Origin: Alkalimonas sp.
GTDB lineage: Bacteria > Pseudomonadota > Gammaproteobacteria > Enterobacterales > Alteromonadaceae
Assembly: GCF_020831925.1 (NCBI RefSeq)
Contig: NZ_JAFIFQ010000017.1
Span: 1-61,468 of the forward strand
DNA: 61,468 nt
Reading direction: 5' to 3'
The stretch's first letter is position 1; each line of letters starts with the position of its first letter. The translations under genes and the position numbers were made by a program. Positions 1 through 12,583 of the stretch are shown here, one piece after another. Below the pieces are notes generated by a model, which worked only from the letters and a program-made list of their open reading frames with translations, did not search any database and was not told where the DNA came from.

Positions 1-255
1 AGGTATGATGCGTGATCAGTCAGCAAATAAAAGATGTGATCGCCGGACGCTTACAAAATACGAGCTGTCGCTTATCGAACTATTAGTAATTTATCTTGAA
101 AGGTAATGAGCTATACAACTGATTTTTAAAGGTAAAAATTATTATCTAAATATTATGAGAACAAACTATCTGTTCAAAGTCATCTTCGGTTAGGCAATGC
201 TCATCAAAGGTTCCCGCTGACAGCTAGAGACGCCTGCCTTTGGTTGACTGTTGGC
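1..255. other. AT-rich left edge, no confident gene
   Basis: One plus-strand frame is open from the window edge to a TAA at 104-106. It contains ATGs at 5 and 8 and about 33 codons, so it could be the tail of an incoming gene, but I recognise nothing in it. The rest (about 75-235) is AT-rich. I see no tRNA, repeat or further ORF of note. Confidence 0.3.
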
Positions 256-260
256 CAATA

Positions 261-286
261 AAAAAGCCACCCGAAGGTGGCTTTTT
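261..286 (-). terminator. Rho-independent terminator after atpC
   Basis: An 11-bp perfect stem (AAAAAGCCACC pairing with GGTGGCTTTTT) encloses a CGAA tetraloop, so on the minus strand the GC-rich core is followed by a T-run. It lies about 20 bp past the atpC stop and ends the atp operon. Confidence 0.9.
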
Positions 287-305
287 GGCAAGGCGCAGGG
301 CCCGC

Positions 306-725
306 TTATTTGGTTTTGCGCAATTTACGGATCAATTGCAGCTGCGCAATGGCTTCTGCCAACTGAGCCGCCGCTTCGGCGTAGTCGAAGTCGGCGCTGG
401 CGTGTTGCATGGCTTCTTTAGCACGGTTTTGTGCTTCAAGAATAGCCTGCTCATCCAGATCTTCCGCCCGCTTGGCTACATCAGCCAATACGGTGACGCC
501 ATCCGGCTGCACTTCCAGCACGCCGCCAGCAACGTAGATGAAGTGCTCTTCACCAAATTGCTTGACGATGCGCACCATGCCTGGCTTGATTGTCGTCAGC
601 AACGGGGTGTGGAAGGGTAGAATACCCAGCTCACCATCGGTGCCGGTTACTTCGACATACTCGACCAGGCCGGAGAAGATTTTATCTTCTGCACTGACTA
701 CGTCCAGATGCACTGTCATCGCCAT
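306..725 (-). CDS. atpC: F0F1 ATP synthase subunit epsilon
   Basis: Epsilon subunit of the F1 central stalk; it couples gamma rotation to catalysis and can inhibit ATP hydrolysis. At 139 residues it has the usual length. It opens [13 protein letters not shown], almost as in E. coli, with the N-terminal beta-sandwich (about 1-85, including [14 protein letters not shown]) followed by a two-helix C-terminal domain. It is the last gene of the operon, 17 bp after atpD, and is followed by the terminator at 261-286. Confidence 0.98.
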   Translation of the reverse strand: MAMTVHLDVVSAEDKIFSGLVEYVEVTGTDGELGILPFHTPLLTTIKPGMVRIVKQFGEEHFIYVAGGVLEVQPDGVTVLADVAKRAEDLDEQAILEAQNRAKEAMQHASADFDYAEAAAQLAEAIAQLQLIRKLRKTK

Positions 726-742
726 CTTGCCTCCTCAGCTGA

Positions 743-2140
<1,398 letters not shown>

Positions 2141-2163
2141 TCAAATGTCTCAAAACTGTTCAC

Positions 2164-3027
2164 TTAACCAACCGCAGCTGCACCCGATACAATCTCACTC
2201 AGCTCTTGAGTGATGGCGGCCTGACGGGCTTTGTTGTAAACCAACTTCAGCTCATCCATCAGGTTGCCGGCATTGTCGGTGGCCGCTTTCATGGCGACCA
2301 TACGGGCAGCGTGTTCACAGGCGGCGTTTTCCACCAGCCCCTGATACACCAGCGACTCAATGTACCGATCCATTAGCATGTCGATAATCGGCTCTGGCTT
2401 CGGCTCGTAAATGTAATCCCACTTGTATTTACGCTTAGGCGCATCATGGGTTGGCAAAGGCAACAGTTGCTCAATCGTTGGCTCTTGTTTCATGGTGTTG
2501 ACAAACTGGTTGTACACCAGATAGAGGCGATCAATACGACCTTCCAGATAGGCTTTCAGCATCACCTGCACGGTACCAATGATATCCGCGAGCTTCGGGT
2601 TTTCACCCGAACCGGCTTGCTGGGCCAGTACTTTGCCACCAAAACGACGGAAAAAAGCAGTGGCTTTGTTGCCGATTAAAGCAAACTCAGCAGGCACTCC
2701 TTTCTCTTTCCAACTTTTTAGTTCCTGAACTACAGCTTTGAATTCATTGCTGTTCAGGCCACCACAAAGTCCACGATCGGTTGAGATAATGATGTAGCCA
2801 ACGGTGCCTGCTTCACGTTCCACCATATAAGGATGACGATAATCCAGGTTACCACCGGCCATGTTACCGATCACTTTGCGCATACCTTCAGCGTATGGGC
2901 GGGATGCAGCGACTCGCTCCTGCGCGCGGCGCATTTTGCTGACCGCAACCTTTTCCATAGCGCTGGTGATCTTGCGAGTATTGTTAATACTCCCAATCTT
3001 GCTTTTTATCTCTTTACCACCGGCCAT
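2164..3027 (-). CDS. atpG: F0F1 ATP synthase subunit gamma
   Basis: Gamma subunit, the rotating shaft inside the alpha3beta3 hexamer. The 287 residues start [17 protein letters not shown], the conserved N-terminal helix. The Rossmann-like middle includes [12 protein letters not shown], and the C-terminal helix ([20 protein letters not shown]) completes the coiled coil. It sits 56 bp after atpA and 32 bp before atpD. Confidence 0.98.
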   Translation of the reverse strand: MAGGKEIKSKIGSINNTRKITSAMEKVAVSKMRRAQERVAASRPYAEGMRKVIGNMAGGNLDYRHPYMVEREAGTVGYIIISTDRGLCGGLNSNEFKAVVQELKSWKEKGVPAEFALIGNKATAFFRRFGGKVLAQQAGSGENPKLADIIGTVQVMLKAYLEGRIDRLYLVYNQFVNTMKQEPTIEQLLPLPTHDAPKRKYKWDYIYEPKPEPIIDMLMDRYIESLVYQGLVENAACEHAARMVAMKAATDNAGNLMDELKLVYNKARQAAITQELSEIVSGAAAVG

Positions 3028-3083
3028 GACGTTGTCTCCGTTTCATTCAACGACGAAGGGTGGCCGCAGCCACCCACGTCTGA

Positions 3084-4625
3084 TTACCAGGTTTGGGTGG
3101 ACTTGAAAGTCTCAACCACGTTTTTCAAACCTGCTTCAATCTCGTCGTTGTAGTTACCGGTTTTGTTGATTTCCGCCATCAGACCAGCATGCTCAGACTT
3201 GGCATAAGACAACAAGGCAGCTTCAAAGTCGCCAATCTTGTCGGTTGCTACGTCTTTCATAAAGCCTTTTTCAATGGCATAAATCGACAGCGTCATATCC
3301 GCTACGCTCATTGGCGCATACTGCAGCTGCTTCATCAGCTCGGTCACTTTCTGACCATGCTCCAGCTGGGCACGGGTTGCGTCGTCCAGATCGGAAGCAA
3401 ACTGAGCAAAGGCAGCCAGTTCAGTGTACTGTGCCAGGGCCAGACGAATACCGCCACCCAGCTTCTTGATGGCTTTGGTCTGAGCCGCACCACCAACCCG
3501 CGATACCGAGATACCCGCATTCACCGCAGGGCGAATACCGGCGTTGAACAAATCGGTTTCCAGGAAGATCTGACCATCGGTAATGGAGATCACGTTGGTT
3601 GGTACGAAAGCAGAAACGTCACCGGCCTGGGTTTCAATGATCGGCAGAGCGGTCAGTGACCCGGTTTTACCTTTCACTTCGCCCTTGGTCAGGCGCTCGA
3701 CGTAGTCAGCATTGACGCGTGATGCACGCTCCAGCAAACGGGAGTGCAAATAGAACACGTCACCCGGGTAAGCTTCACGACCTGGTGGACGACGTAACAG
3801 CAACGAGATTTGACGGTAGGCTACCGCTTGCTTCGACAAGTCATCATAGACAATCAGTGCATCTTCACCGCGGTCACGGAAGTATTCACCCATGGTACAG
3901 CCGGCATAAGGTGCCAGGAACTGCAGCGCCGCTGCTTCAGAAGCAGAAGCTACCACTACGATGGTGTGAGCCAGAGCGCCGTGTTCTTCCAGCTTACGAA
4001 CCACGTTGGCAATGGTCGAGGCTTTCTGACCAATGGCAACATAGATACATTTTACGCCGGTGCCTTTCTGGTTGATGATGGCATCGATGGCCAGTGCCGT
4101 TTTACCGGTCTGACGGTCACCGATCACCAGCTCACGCTGGCCACGGCCGATTGGGATCATCGAGTCGACTGATTTGTAACCGGTTTGCAGTGGCTGATCG
4201 ACTGATTGACGATCGATAACACCAGGAGCAATTTTTTCGACCGGCTCAAAACGAGCCGCTTCGATGCTGCCTTTACCGTCGATAGGAGCACCCAGGGTAT
4301 TCACTACACGGCCCAGCAGAGCTTCACCTACCGGAACTTCTAAGATACGACCGGTGCTTTTAACTTTGGTGCCTTCGGTTAAGTCCGCGTACGGACCCAT
4401 CACCACAGCACCGACCGAGTTGCGCTCTAAGTTGAGTGCAATCGCATATCGGTTGCCAGGAAGCTCGATCATCTCACCTTGCATACAATCCGCAAGGCCA
4501 TTGATCCGAATAATACCGTCCGTTACCTGAACGATGGTACCTTCATTGCGAGCTTCACTGACCACGTCGAACTGAGCAATACGTTGCTTAATCAGTTCGG
4601 CTATTTCAGTGGAATTCAGTTGCAT
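3084..4625 (-). CDS. atpA: F0F1 ATP synthase subunit alpha
   Basis: Non-catalytic nucleotide-binding alpha subunit of F1. Its 513 residues and the Walker A motif GDRQTGKT at 169-176 match the E. coli length and numbering. The opening [16 protein letters not shown] is the helix that docks the delta subunit. It lies 14 bp downstream of atpH, consistent with tight co-translation in the operon. Confidence 0.99.
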   Translation of the reverse strand: MQLNSTEIAELIKQRIAQFDVVSEARNEGTIVQVTDGIIRINGLADCMQGEMIELPGNRYAIALNLERNSVGAVVMGPYADLTEGTKVKSTGRILEVPVGEALLGRVVNTLGAPIDGKGSIEAARFEPVEKIAPGVIDRQSVDQPLQTGYKSVDSMIPIGRGQRELVIGDRQTGKTALAIDAIINQKGTGVKCIYVAIGQKASTIANVVRKLEEHGALAHTIVVVASASEAAALQFLAPYAGCTMGEYFRDRGEDALIVYDDLSKQAVAYRQISLLLRRPPGREAYPGDVFYLHSRLLERASRVNADYVERLTKGEVKGKTGSLTALPIIETQAGDVSAFVPTNVISITDGQIFLETDLFNAGIRPAVNAGISVSRVGGAAQTKAIKKLGGGIRLALAQYTELAAFAQFASDLDDATRAQLEHGQKVTELMKQLQYAPMSVADMTLSIYAIEKGFMKDVATDKIGDFEAALLSYAKSEHAGLMAEINKTGNYNDEIEAGLKNVVETFKSTQTW

Positions 4626-4639
4626 ACTCTGTTCCCCAA

Positions 4640-5173
4640 TTAGGACTGCAGCGTGGTGATCAGGCGATCCAGCTTGCCACGGATCGAACCATCGATGACC
4701 ATGTCACCCGCTTTCATTAACATACCGCCGACCACATTCGGATCAACGCTACAGTTCAATTTCACATTACGCGCCAGACGCTTGGATAACGCAGCAGCCA
4801 GTTTTTCCTGCTGAGCGGCACTCAGTTCGGTTGCCGCGATCACATCCACGTTGATTTCACGCTCGTGTTCATCTTTCAGCTCAGTAAACTGGACAAAAAC
4901 TTCAGGCAGTGCCAGCAAGCGCTGATTTTCAGCCATCATCCGAATCAGATTCTGTGCTGGCTGATCCAACTGATCAGCACAGACCTGATTAAACAACGAT
5001 GCCTGAGTGTCGGCGGTACTGTTACTTAGCAAAAAAGCAGCCATCTGCTGGTCTTTTGCTACTTCTGCAGCAAAAGCCAGCATCTGTTGCCAGCCACTGA
5101 GGGCGTTGTTGTCACGCGCGTACTCAAAAGCGGCTTTTGCGTAAGGACGAGCAATATTCGTCAAGTTTGACAT
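4640..5173 (-). CDS. atpH: F0F1 ATP synthase subunit delta
   Basis: Delta subunit, the cap that links the F1 head to the b-dimer peripheral stalk. It has 177 residues, the family length. The N-terminal helical bundle starts with the conserved [13 protein letters not shown], and the C-terminal part has [17 protein letters not shown]. It is 12 bp after atpF and 14 bp before atpA. Confidence 0.98.
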   Translation of the reverse strand: MSNLTNIARPYAKAAFEYARDNNALSGWQQMLAFAAEVAKDQQMAAFLLSNSTADTQASLFNQVCADQLDQPAQNLIRMMAENQRLLALPEVFVQFTELKDEHEREINVDVIAATELSAAQQEKLAAALSKRLARNVKLNCSVDPNVVGGMLMKAGDMVIDGSIRGKLDRLITTLQS

Positions 5174-5185
5174 GGCTCGCTCCCG

Positions 5186-5656
5186 TTACAATTCCTGAAC
5201 CAGTTTTTCCAGAATGTCGCTATGCGCAGCGTCATCAATTTCGCGCTGCAGAATGCGTTCAGCACCTGCAACCGCCAGAGCCGCCACTTGCTTGCGCAAG
5301 TCTTCGCGTAAGCGACTGCGCTCGGCATCCACTTCAGCCCGCGCCTGAGTCAGGATATGATCCCGCTCTTCGTTGGCTTTGCTGGTTGCTTCGTCAATCA
5401 TCTTGCCTTCACGCTTGCGCGCTTGCTCGATGATGGCAGCTGCCTGCTCTTTCGCGTCGCGTAGAATGTCTTTGGCTTTATCCTGAGCGATGTGCAGATC
5501 TTTTTCTGCCCGATCAGTATGTGCCAGACCTTCGGCGATTTTCTTCTGGCGCTCTTCAATCGCTGCGTTGATCGGTGGCCACACAAATTTCAGTGTGAAC
5601 CACACGAAGACAGCCATCGCAATCGACTGACCTATAAGGGTTGCGTTAATATCCAC
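5186..5656 (-). CDS. atpF: F0F1 ATP synthase subunit b
   Basis: Subunit b, whose dimer forms the peripheral stalk. The 156-residue protein has one N-terminal membrane helix (about 5-25, with [12 protein letters not shown] at its end). A long, highly charged helix rich in Lys, Glu and Ala follows and forms the coiled coil towards AtpH. Its size matches E. coli AtpF. Confidence 0.98.
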   Translation of the reverse strand: MDINATLIGQSIAMAVFVWFTLKFVWPPINAAIEERQKKIAEGLAHTDRAEKDLHIAQDKAKDILRDAKEQAAAIIEQARKREGKMIDEATSKANEERDHILTQARAEVDAERSRLREDLRKQVAALAVAGAERILQREIDDAAHSDILEKLVQEL

Positions 5657-5693
5657 AACGAGCCTCCTTTAAAAGTTGGTTATCGGGGGACTC

Positions 5694-5969
<276 letters not shown>

Positions 5970-5991
5970 TTAAAGGTTAAAACAACTAAAA

Positions 5992-6837
<846 letters not shown>

Positions 6838-6849
6838 TCATCCTAATTA

Positions 6850-7227
6850 TCAATGTTTAAAGAAAAAAACGGCCGACCATTGCGCTAGCAAGGTGACGAT
6901 GTAGCTGGTGAGTAGTGCAGAGGCCACCACATCATCCTGTCGCATCACCGCAATAAATAATCCAATCGTCAGCAAAATTTTTAGCGCATGACCTCGCATA
7001 AACGATGTGCGGGCCTGATCGGCACTGCCTTGCGTTAGATAACGAAACGCAAAGAGTGCAAATACTAAATTCGGCAAAGCGGCAATCAAGCCGCCTTGCA
7101 AGGCGGAATAGGCCGCCTGAGCCCCCTGCAACAGTAAAAAAAGCAGCATCATCAAGGCTGCTACCAGCACTTGTGCAGCAATCAACTTGTAGGCAGAAAT
7201 TCGTACCTGACGTGCTGTTGGCTGCAT
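6850..7227 (-). CDS. atpI: ATP synthase accessory protein AtpI
   Basis: Small membrane protein thought to help assemble the c-ring, encoded first in the atp operon. About 125 residues, with four hydrophobic segments. I chose the ATG at 7227 (MQPTARQVRIS) because GGAG lies 5 bases upstream. An in-frame GTG at 7248 would add seven residues and is the alternative. The sequence is poorly conserved in this family, so identity rests on position and topology. Confidence 0.88.
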   Translation of the reverse strand: MQPTARQVRISAYKLIAAQVLVAALMMLLFLLLQGAQAAYSALQGGLIAALPNLVFALFAFRYLTQGSADQARTSFMRGHALKILLTIGLFIAVMRQDDVVASALLTSYIVTLLAQWSAVFFFKH

Positions 7228-7280
7228 CCTGGCTCCATTGTTGACCACAGTGCCGGTTTCAGGGGTAAAAAACCTGCGTA

Positions 7281-7308
7281 AGTATACTTATCTGGCCTTA
7301 ATTTGCAA
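7281..7308 (-). promoter_or_regulatory. Promoter of the atp operon
   Basis: On the minus strand a -35 TTGCAA (7303-7308) is followed by a 16-bp spacer and -10 TATACT (7281-7286), about 50 bp before the atpI ATG. The -10 lies inside a 12-bp perfect palindrome, TAAGTATACTTA (7279-7290), which could bind a regulator or be chance. Confidence 0.65.
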
Positions 7309-7353
7309 CCAAAAGCGGCGTAGTTCCGACTATTACCACAAAGCCCGTACGCC

Positions 7354-8232
7354 TTAATCTGTCTGGCCTTGCCATTGCATTTTACTGAGTATTTGCTCCA
7401 GCTCTGCCAGGCTGGAATAGGCAATCACCATTTTGCCTTTGCCTTTGCGGTTGTAATCAATCTGTACTGGCGCCGCCAGATGCTCGCTTAGACGAGTTTC
7501 CAGTGCAGCAACATCCGGATCCTTTCGTACTGCGGGCTTTTCTGCCGGCGGCTGCAACAAGCGCCGCACCAGATTTTCAGTTTCACGCACCGTCAGCTGT
7601 TTGGCAGCCACCAGGCGTCCGGCTTCCGATTGTTGTTCGCCATCCAGTGCCAGCAAAGCCCGGGCATGGCCCATGTCGATATCGCCATGCTCCAGCAGGA
7701 CTTTGACATCGTCATTCAGTTGATTGAGGCGCAATAAGTTGGTGATGCTGGTACGGGATTTACCAACGGCATCGGCTACTTGCTGGTGCGTTAAATCAAA
7801 TTCCGTCAGCAACCGCTCCAGCGCGACCGCCTCTTCCATCGCATTCAGATCTTCGCGCTGAATATTTTCAATCAGTGCAATGGCAACGGCAGCTTCATCC
7901 GGTACATCGCGCACAATGCAAGGCACTTCACTGAGTTGAGCCAGCTGGGATGCCCGCCAGCGCCTCTCACCGGCGATAATTTCATAACTGTCGGTGGCCA
8001 CTTTACGTACCACGATCGGTTGGATCACACCCTGAGCACGAATGGAAAGCGCTAAATCTTCCAGCGCCTGTTGCGACATGTCTTTACGTGGTTGGTACTT
8101 GCCAGGATGCAAGAATTCGATGGCCAGCTTTTGCAGTTCAGTGCTGTTGCTGCGGTTGCCTTGGTCGGCCGGCTGACTGGCGGTGAGCAGTGCATCCAAT
8201 CCGCGGCCAAGCCCTCGTTTTTTTACCACCAT
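7354..8232 (-). CDS. parB: Chromosome partitioning protein ParB
   Basis: ParB/Spo0J-type CTP-dependent clamp that loads at parS and spreads over the origin region. It has 292 residues, opening KKRGLGRGLDALL, the ParA-contacting tail. The N-terminal domain carries the nucleotide-binding GERRWRA motif (88-94) and ENIQREDLN. A helix-turn-helix (THQQVADAVGKSRTSITNLL) and a C-terminal dimerisation domain follow. The start is 14 bp after parA. Two parS-like sites lie in recF (31,087 and 31,711). Confidence 0.97.
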   Translation of the reverse strand: MVVKKRGLGRGLDALLTASQPADQGNRSNSTELQKLAIEFLHPGKYQPRKDMSQQALEDLALSIRAQGVIQPIVVRKVATDSYEIIAGERRWRASQLAQLSEVPCIVRDVPDEAAVAIALIENIQREDLNAMEEAVALERLLTEFDLTHQQVADAVGKSRTSITNLLRLNQLNDDVKVLLEHGDIDMGHARALLALDGEQQSEAGRLVAAKQLTVRETENLVRRLLQPPAEKPAVRKDPDVAALETRLSEHLAAPVQIDYNRKGKGKMVIAYSSLAELEQILSKMQWQGQTD

Positions 8233-8246
8233 CTGCTTGTTATTCC

Positions 8247-9053
8247 TTATGATTCTGTCAGAGTACTTTTTGGCTGCTGGCTGCTTTTGCTATCGGCCCG
8301 ACGCAACAACTCACCGGCCAGCGCCAGATAGGCCTTGGCACCGGTCGAGCTTTTGTCGTAGTACATTACTGGTGAGCCAAAGCTTGGTGCCTCCGCCAGC
8401 CGGATATTACGAGGGATCACTGTGCGGTACACCTTGTCGGCAAAATGCTGCTTCAGCTGCTCGGATACGTCGTTGGCCAGTCGGTTGCGCGGATCATACA
8501 TGGTGCGCAAAATACCTTCGATTTTCAAATCGGCATTCACCACAGCGGCCAGTTGGCGAATGGTGTCCATCAGTGCCGTTAAGCCTTCCAGCGCATAGTA
8601 CTCACACTGCATTGGCACCAGCACCGAATCGGCAGCAGCCATAGCATTGACCGTCAGCATATTCAACGAAGGAGGGCAATCGATAAAAACAAAGTCATAA
8701 CTGTTGCGCCAGGGTTTCAGCGCATTGCGCAGCCGAAGCTCACGGGCAAACACATCCATCAAGCGCACTTCAGCGGCAGTTACGTCGGAATTGGCGGCCA
8801 CCAGATGGTAGCCACCGCTGGTTTCTTTGACCACCACCTGATCCAGTGGCTTTTCATCCACCAGCAACTCATAAGCAGTAGCAGGTACCTCGTATTTATC
8901 GACGCCACTGCCCATGGTGGCATTGCCCTGAGGATCCAAATCGATCAGCAATACCTTGCGTTTGGTTGCTGCCATCGAAGCAGCAAGATTCACCGCTGTG
9001 GTGGTTTTTCCGACCCCACCTTTCTGGTTAGCAATTGCGATGACTTTTCCCAC
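8247..9053 (-). CDS. parA: Chromosome partitioning ATPase ParA (Soj)
   Basis: Deviant-Walker ATPase that binds DNA non-specifically and moves ParB-parS complexes. It has 268 residues, with the KGGVGKTT motif (11-18) including the signature lysine, then LIDLDPQGNAT, and FIDCPPSLNML. The lack of an N-terminal HTH domain marks it as the chromosomal (Soj) type. It lies 23 bp after rsmG and is followed by parB. Confidence 0.97.
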   Translation of the reverse strand: MGKVIAIANQKGGVGKTTTAVNLAASMAATKRKVLLIDLDPQGNATMGSGVDKYEVPATAYELLVDEKPLDQVVVKETSGGYHLVAANSDVTAAEVRLMDVFARELRLRNALKPWRNSYDFVFIDCPPSLNMLTVNAMAAADSVLVPMQCEYYALEGLTALMDTIRQLAAVVNADLKIEGILRTMYDPRNRLANDVSEQLKQHFADKVYRTVIPRNIRLAEAPSFGSPVMYYDKSSTGAKAYLALAGELLRRADSKSSQQPKSTLTES

Positions 9054-9076
9054 ACCAACCCCTTGTATGCCTGCTG

Positions 9077-9712
9077 TCAGGCTGTAATTTTTTTCAATTC
9101 CACCAGATAGCGCTCAGCATCCTGCTCTGGCAGCTTCAGTCTATGCACAGCCGTTACTCTAACAAAATCCGCTAAAGCTGCAATTTCTTCTTCCACCGCA
9201 GCGCCTTTCATCGCCAGAAAACGACCCTGGCTGGCTGGCAGATGCTGACACCAATGCAGCATATCACTCAAGTTGGCAAAAGCACGGCTTAGAACCACAT
9301 CATAGCCAGTCATTGGTTGGTGGTCTTCAACCCGGCTTTGGAGTGGTTCGATATTGGTTAAACCCAACTGGCGTTTTACTTCGTTTAAAAAGCGAATGCG
9401 CTTACCAAGACTATCGAGCAGTACAAACTGTTTTTCCGGAAATAAAATCGCCAGCGGTACACCGGGTAAACCCGGGCCTGTACCCACATCGATAATTCGC
9501 TGACAATCCAACTGCTCCAGGTAAGGGCCTACCACCAAACTGTCCAGCAAGTGACGACTGACCATCTGCAGCGGATCACGCACCGAGGTCAGATTGTAGG
9601 CTTTGTTCCACTTGTGCAGTAACTGCAAAAAACCGATCAATTGGTCACGCTGCAGCTCGCTGACACTCAGCTTGGTTTGCGCCAGCTGACGATCGAGTTC
9701 AGCTCGCAGCAT
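9077..9712 (-). CDS. rsmG: 16S rRNA (guanine-N7) methyltransferase RsmG
   Basis: Methylates G527 of 16S rRNA using S-adenosylmethionine (formerly GidB). It has 211 residues, with a Rossmann-fold methyltransferase core and the SAM loop DVGTGPGLPGVPLAI. Its ATG overlaps the mnmG stop by one base (TGATG), so the two are translationally coupled. In E. coli, loss gives low-level streptomycin resistance. Confidence 0.97.
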   Translation of the reverse strand: MLRAELDRQLAQTKLSVSELQRDQLIGFLQLLHKWNKAYNLTSVRDPLQMVSRHLLDSLVVGPYLEQLDCQRIIDVGTGPGLPGVPLAILFPEKQFVLLDSLGKRIRFLNEVKRQLGLTNIEPLQSRVEDHQPMTGYDVVLSRAFANLSDMLHWCQHLPASQGRFLAMKGAAVEEEIAALADFVRVTAVHRLKLPEQDAERYLVELKKITA

Positions 9713-11601
9713 CAGGCCGTTTTCCTCAGCAAACCCTGTTTTTTCAGATACACCAACAGCAAGGAAATCGCTGCCGGGGTAATACCGGAAATCCGCGTTG
9801 CCTGGCCGACAGTCTCTGGTTGAGTCTGGTTCAACTTTGTCACTACTTCGTTGGATAAGCCTTTCACCTGACTGTAATCAAACTGAGCTGGCAAACGGGT
9901 TTTCTCATGACGCTTTTGTTTGTCAATTTCGTCCTGTTGCCGCTCAATATAGCCCTGATATTTGATCTGGATCTCCACTTGCTCAGCGGCCAAAGGATCG
10001 ATGCCTTCAACCCTCAGCCCCTCAATCGCCACCAGATCGTGGTAGTTCACTTCAGGGCGACGGATCAGCTCTTCCAAACTGGCTTCACGGCTAAGCGGTG
10101 TTTTCAGCAAGGCATTGACATCGGCAAGTGCCGGATGTTGCGGGTGGATCCATTGCTGCTGCAAACGTTGACGCTCCAGCGCAATTTGTTCCATTTTTTC
10201 ATTGAAACGAGCCCAGCGCAGATCATCCACCAGGCCAAGCTCGCGGCCTTTGGCAGTTAGGCGGGCATCGGCGTTGTCTTCCCGCAGCATCAACCGGTAC
10301 TCGGCCCGACTGGTAAACATGCGGTAAGGCTCTTTGGTACCAAGGGTAGTCAGATCGTCTACCAAAACACCCAAATAAGCCTGCTCCCGCCCCGGCGCCC
10401 AGCTGTCCTTGCCTTGCACGTGCAATGCGGCATTCAGACCGGCCAAAAGCCCCTGGGCTCCGGCTTCTTCATAGCCGGTGGTGCCGTTGATTTGTCCGGC
10501 AAAGAACAAGCCACGGATAAATTTGGTTTCCAACGAGTGTTTCAGATCGCGCGGATCAAAGAAGTCGTACTCAATGGCGTAGCCAGGGCGGGTGATATGC
10601 GCATTCTCAAAACCTTTGATTGAGCGCACCAGCTCGATTTGTACGTCAAAAGGCAAGCTGGTGGAGATGCCGTTTGGGTAGACTTCATGCGTGGTAAGGC
10701 CTTCTGGTTCCACAAAGATCTGATGCTGATCTTTATCGGCAAAACGCATTATTTTATCTTCAATCGACGGGCAATAGCGTGGGCCAATGCCTTCAATCAC
10801 CCCGGAATACATGGGAGAGCGATCCAAACCGCCGCGGATCACCTCATGGGTGTGCAGGTTGGTGTAGGTGATGTAACACGGGATCTGCCGCGGATGCTGA
10901 GCGACTGAACCAATGTAGGAAAATACCGGTAAAGGCGTATCACCAGGTTGTGGCTGCATCACAGAAAAATCAATGCTTCTGGCATCGATGCGGGGTGGGG
11001 TGCCGGTTTTAAGCCGATCTACCCGAAACGGCAATTCCCGCAGACGTTTGGCCAGCGCAATAGCCGGTGGATCGCCGGCGCGTCCGCCGCTGTAATTTTG
11101 CAAACCAATATGGATCTGGCCACCGAGGAAAGTACCTGTGGTAAGCACTACAGCTTTGGCCATAAAGCGCAAGCCCATCTGAGTGATGACACCTTTGACC
11201 TGATCCTGTTCCACAATCAGATCGTCACAGGCTTGCTGAAAAATAAACAAATTAGGTTGGTTTTCCAGGCTGTGTCGAATAGCTGCCTTGTACAGCTGAC
11301 GATCGGCCTGGGCTCTGGTAGCCCGAACCGCTGGGCCTTTGGATGCGTTCAGAGTGCGAAACTGGATCCCGGCTTGATCAGCAGCCAATGCCATGACACC
11401 ACCTAAGGCATCAATTTCTTTTACCAGATGGCCCTTACCAATACCACCAATCGCCGGGTTACAGGACATTAGTCCCAGCGTATCAATATTGTGTGTCAGC
11501 AACAGCGTTTGCATGCCCATGCGTGCTGAAGCAAGCGCAGCTTCAGTACCGGCATGGCCGCCGCCAATTACGATCACATCAAAGGTGGTTTGGTAGTGCA
11601 T
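9712..11601 (-). CDS. mnmG: tRNA uridine-5-carboxymethylaminomethyl modification enzyme MnmG
   Basis: FAD-dependent partner of MnmE (encoded at 23,904) in making the cmnm5U34 wobble modification. It has 629 residues. The FAD-binding GGGHAG motif is near residue 13, CNPAIGG at about 50, and the C-terminal helical domain that binds MnmE ends with [16 protein letters not shown]. It is the first gene left of oriC, as in E. coli, and transcription away from the origin can influence initiation there. Confidence 0.98.
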   Translation of the reverse strand: MHYQTTFDVIVIGGGHAGTEAALASARMGMQTLLLTHNIDTLGLMSCNPAIGGIGKGHLVKEIDALGGVMALAADQAGIQFRTLNASKGPAVRATRAQADRQLYKAAIRHSLENQPNLFIFQQACDDLIVEQDQVKGVITQMGLRFMAKAVVLTTGTFLGGQIHIGLQNYSGGRAGDPPAIALAKRLRELPFRVDRLKTGTPPRIDARSIDFSVMQPQPGDTPLPVFSYIGSVAQHPRQIPCYITYTNLHTHEVIRGGLDRSPMYSGVIEGIGPRYCPSIEDKIMRFADKDQHQIFVEPEGLTTHEVYPNGISTSLPFDVQIELVRSIKGFENAHITRPGYAIEYDFFDPRDLKHSLETKFIRGLFFAGQINGTTGYEEAGAQGLLAGLNAALHVQGKDSWAPGREQAYLGVLVDDLTTLGTKEPYRMFTSRAEYRLMLREDNADARLTAKGRELGLVDDLRWARFNEKMEQIALERQRLQQQWIHPQHPALADVNALLKTPLSREASLEELIRRPEVNYHDLVAIEGLRVEGIDPLAAEQVEIQIKYQGYIERQQDEIDKQKRHEKTRLPAQFDYSQVKGLSNEVVTKLNQTQPETVGQATRISGITPAAISLLLVYLKKQGLLRKTA

Positions 11602-11655
11602 TGCGTGCCTCGAATGATTTCGCTACTAATTTGCTACTATGCAAAAAGGGCACGT

Positions 11656-11685
11656 ATTGTACCCTGTTTCAGCGGATGGAACCAA
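11656..11685 (-). promoter_or_regulatory. Possible mnmG promoter
   Basis: On the minus strand a TACAAT -10 (11656-11661) lies 18 bp from a poor -35, TTGGTT (11680-11685), about 55 bp before the mnmG ATG. Only the -10 is convincing. Confidence 0.3.
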
Positions 11686-11720
11686 CCTGAAAATCAACTC
11701 AGATCCTAGGGATCAGTAAA

Positions 11721-11759
11721 GATCTAATTAAAGGATCTTTTTTAAAGATCTTTTATTAC
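11721..11759. repeat. Three tandem 13-mers (DNA unwinding element)
   Basis: Three contiguous 13-bp units start at 11721, 11734 and 11747: GATCTAATTAAAG, GATCTTTTTTAAA and GATCTTTTATTAC. They match the E. coli L/M/R 13-mer pattern (GATCT followed by an A/T run), the site where DnaA melts the origin. Each unit carries one Dam site. Confidence 0.9.
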
Positions 11760-11872
11760 TGTTACTACTAAGCAGCTAGTTTTCAGTGTGTAAGGTCAGT
11801 TTTCTAAGAAAGATCATTGCATTAGATCCGATCGGATCCTGTGATCAAGACCGGATCCTGCAGGATCGAACC

Positions 11873-11899
11873 TATGGATAACCAGGCTACTTATCCACA
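11873..11899. promoter_or_regulatory. DnaA boxes of oriC, 13-mer-proximal pair
   Basis: TATGGATAA (11873-11881) is the reverse complement of TTATCCATA, one mismatch from the consensus. TTATCCACA (11891-11899) is a perfect box on the plus strand. They are inverted and 9 bp apart, in the R1-like position beside the unwinding element. Confidence 0.85.
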
Positions 11900-11963
11900 T
11901 GGTAAGGCTGACTAAATTCTATAAAGAGGATAAATACAGTTTATGCCTAGGTTTATACCTGAC

Positions 11964-12005
11964 TTATACACAAAATTAATTTTTAACACGGAAATCTGTG
12001 TATAA
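11964..12005. promoter_or_regulatory. DnaA boxes of oriC, mioC-proximal pair
   Basis: TTATACACA (11964-11972, plus) and TGTGTATAA (11997-12005, the same box on the minus strand) form an inverted pair 24 bp apart. Both differ from TTATCCACA at one position, a variant that DnaA also binds in E. coli oriC. Confidence 0.75.
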
Positions 12006-12046
12006 GCTGCTGGTAAGCAGTGATCAATCACCGTCAAAGGATCCGG

Positions 12047-12484
12047 CTAACTAAGTGTGGCCAGGTAATCAGGCAACCAAACCAGGGCCTGATCTTCTGG
12101 TAACTCTGGCGTTTGCACATCGATCTCCAGCGCTGGCAGCAGTTGTTTCGCACCCAGTTGCTGCAACAAAGTGGCCATGGTTCGGCCTGCCTGACAAAAA
12201 GTATCGTAGCTGGAATCACCTAAAGTGATCACAGCGAAGGAAATTGTGGTAAGATCTGGTTGATCTTGTGCTAATCGATCCGCGAAGGGTTGAATATTAT
12301 CAGGCAGATCCCCTGCGCCATAAGTGGACGTGATCACCAGCCAGCTGTCGCTGGCTGCGATGTGATCCAATTCAGGAGCCAAATGAAGTTTTGCTTCAAC
12401 GCCTCCTAAAGCCATGGTTTCCGCAACCTGTTCTGCCACATATTCCGCTGCACCCATCTGGCTGCCGACAAGGATTTGGATCAT
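12047..12484 (-). CDS. mioC: Flavodoxin-like protein MioC
   Basis: FMN-binding flavodoxin-fold protein of 145 residues. It opens IQILVGSQMGAAEYVAEQVAE (phosphate-binding loop) and has TSTYGAGDLPDNIQPF and LGDSSYDTFCQAG, as in E. coli MioC (147 aa). It is transcribed into oriC. An AAGGA ribosome-binding site sits before the ATG. Its biochemical role is uncertain; in E. coli it was linked to biotin synthase activity. Confidence 0.92.
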   Translation of the reverse strand: MIQILVGSQMGAAEYVAEQVAETMALGGVEAKLHLAPELDHIAASDSWLVITSTYGAGDLPDNIQPFADRLAQDQPDLTTISFAVITLGDSSYDTFCQAGRTMATLLQQLGAKQLLPALEIDVQTPELPEDQALVWLPDYLATLS

Positions 12485-12583
12485 TGATCTGTCCTTAAGT
12501 TTGTTGGATGTTTGACTATACTACAACTGGAAGATGATTTGGCGGTGCACTGGGCATTGCCGGATTTTTGGTGTTTTTACTGC

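Larger units (their letters stand above)
11700..12046. other. oriC: Chromosomal replication origin oriC
   Basis: This non-coding stretch between mnmG and mioC has the E. coli oriC layout. Next to mnmG are three AT-rich 13-mers that each start with GATCT (11721-11759). Four DnaA boxes follow: 11873-11881, 11891-11899, 11964-11972 and 11997-12005. I count 14 GATC Dam/SeqA sites in about 345 bp, where roughly one or two would be expected by chance. It is flanked by mnmG and mioC exactly as in enterobacteria and Shewanella. Confidence 0.95.

Noticed and set aside
10417-10422. CACGTG core in mnmG as a possible parS site
   Set aside because: The flanks (TTGCACGTGCAA) do not match the GTT...AAC arms of parS.
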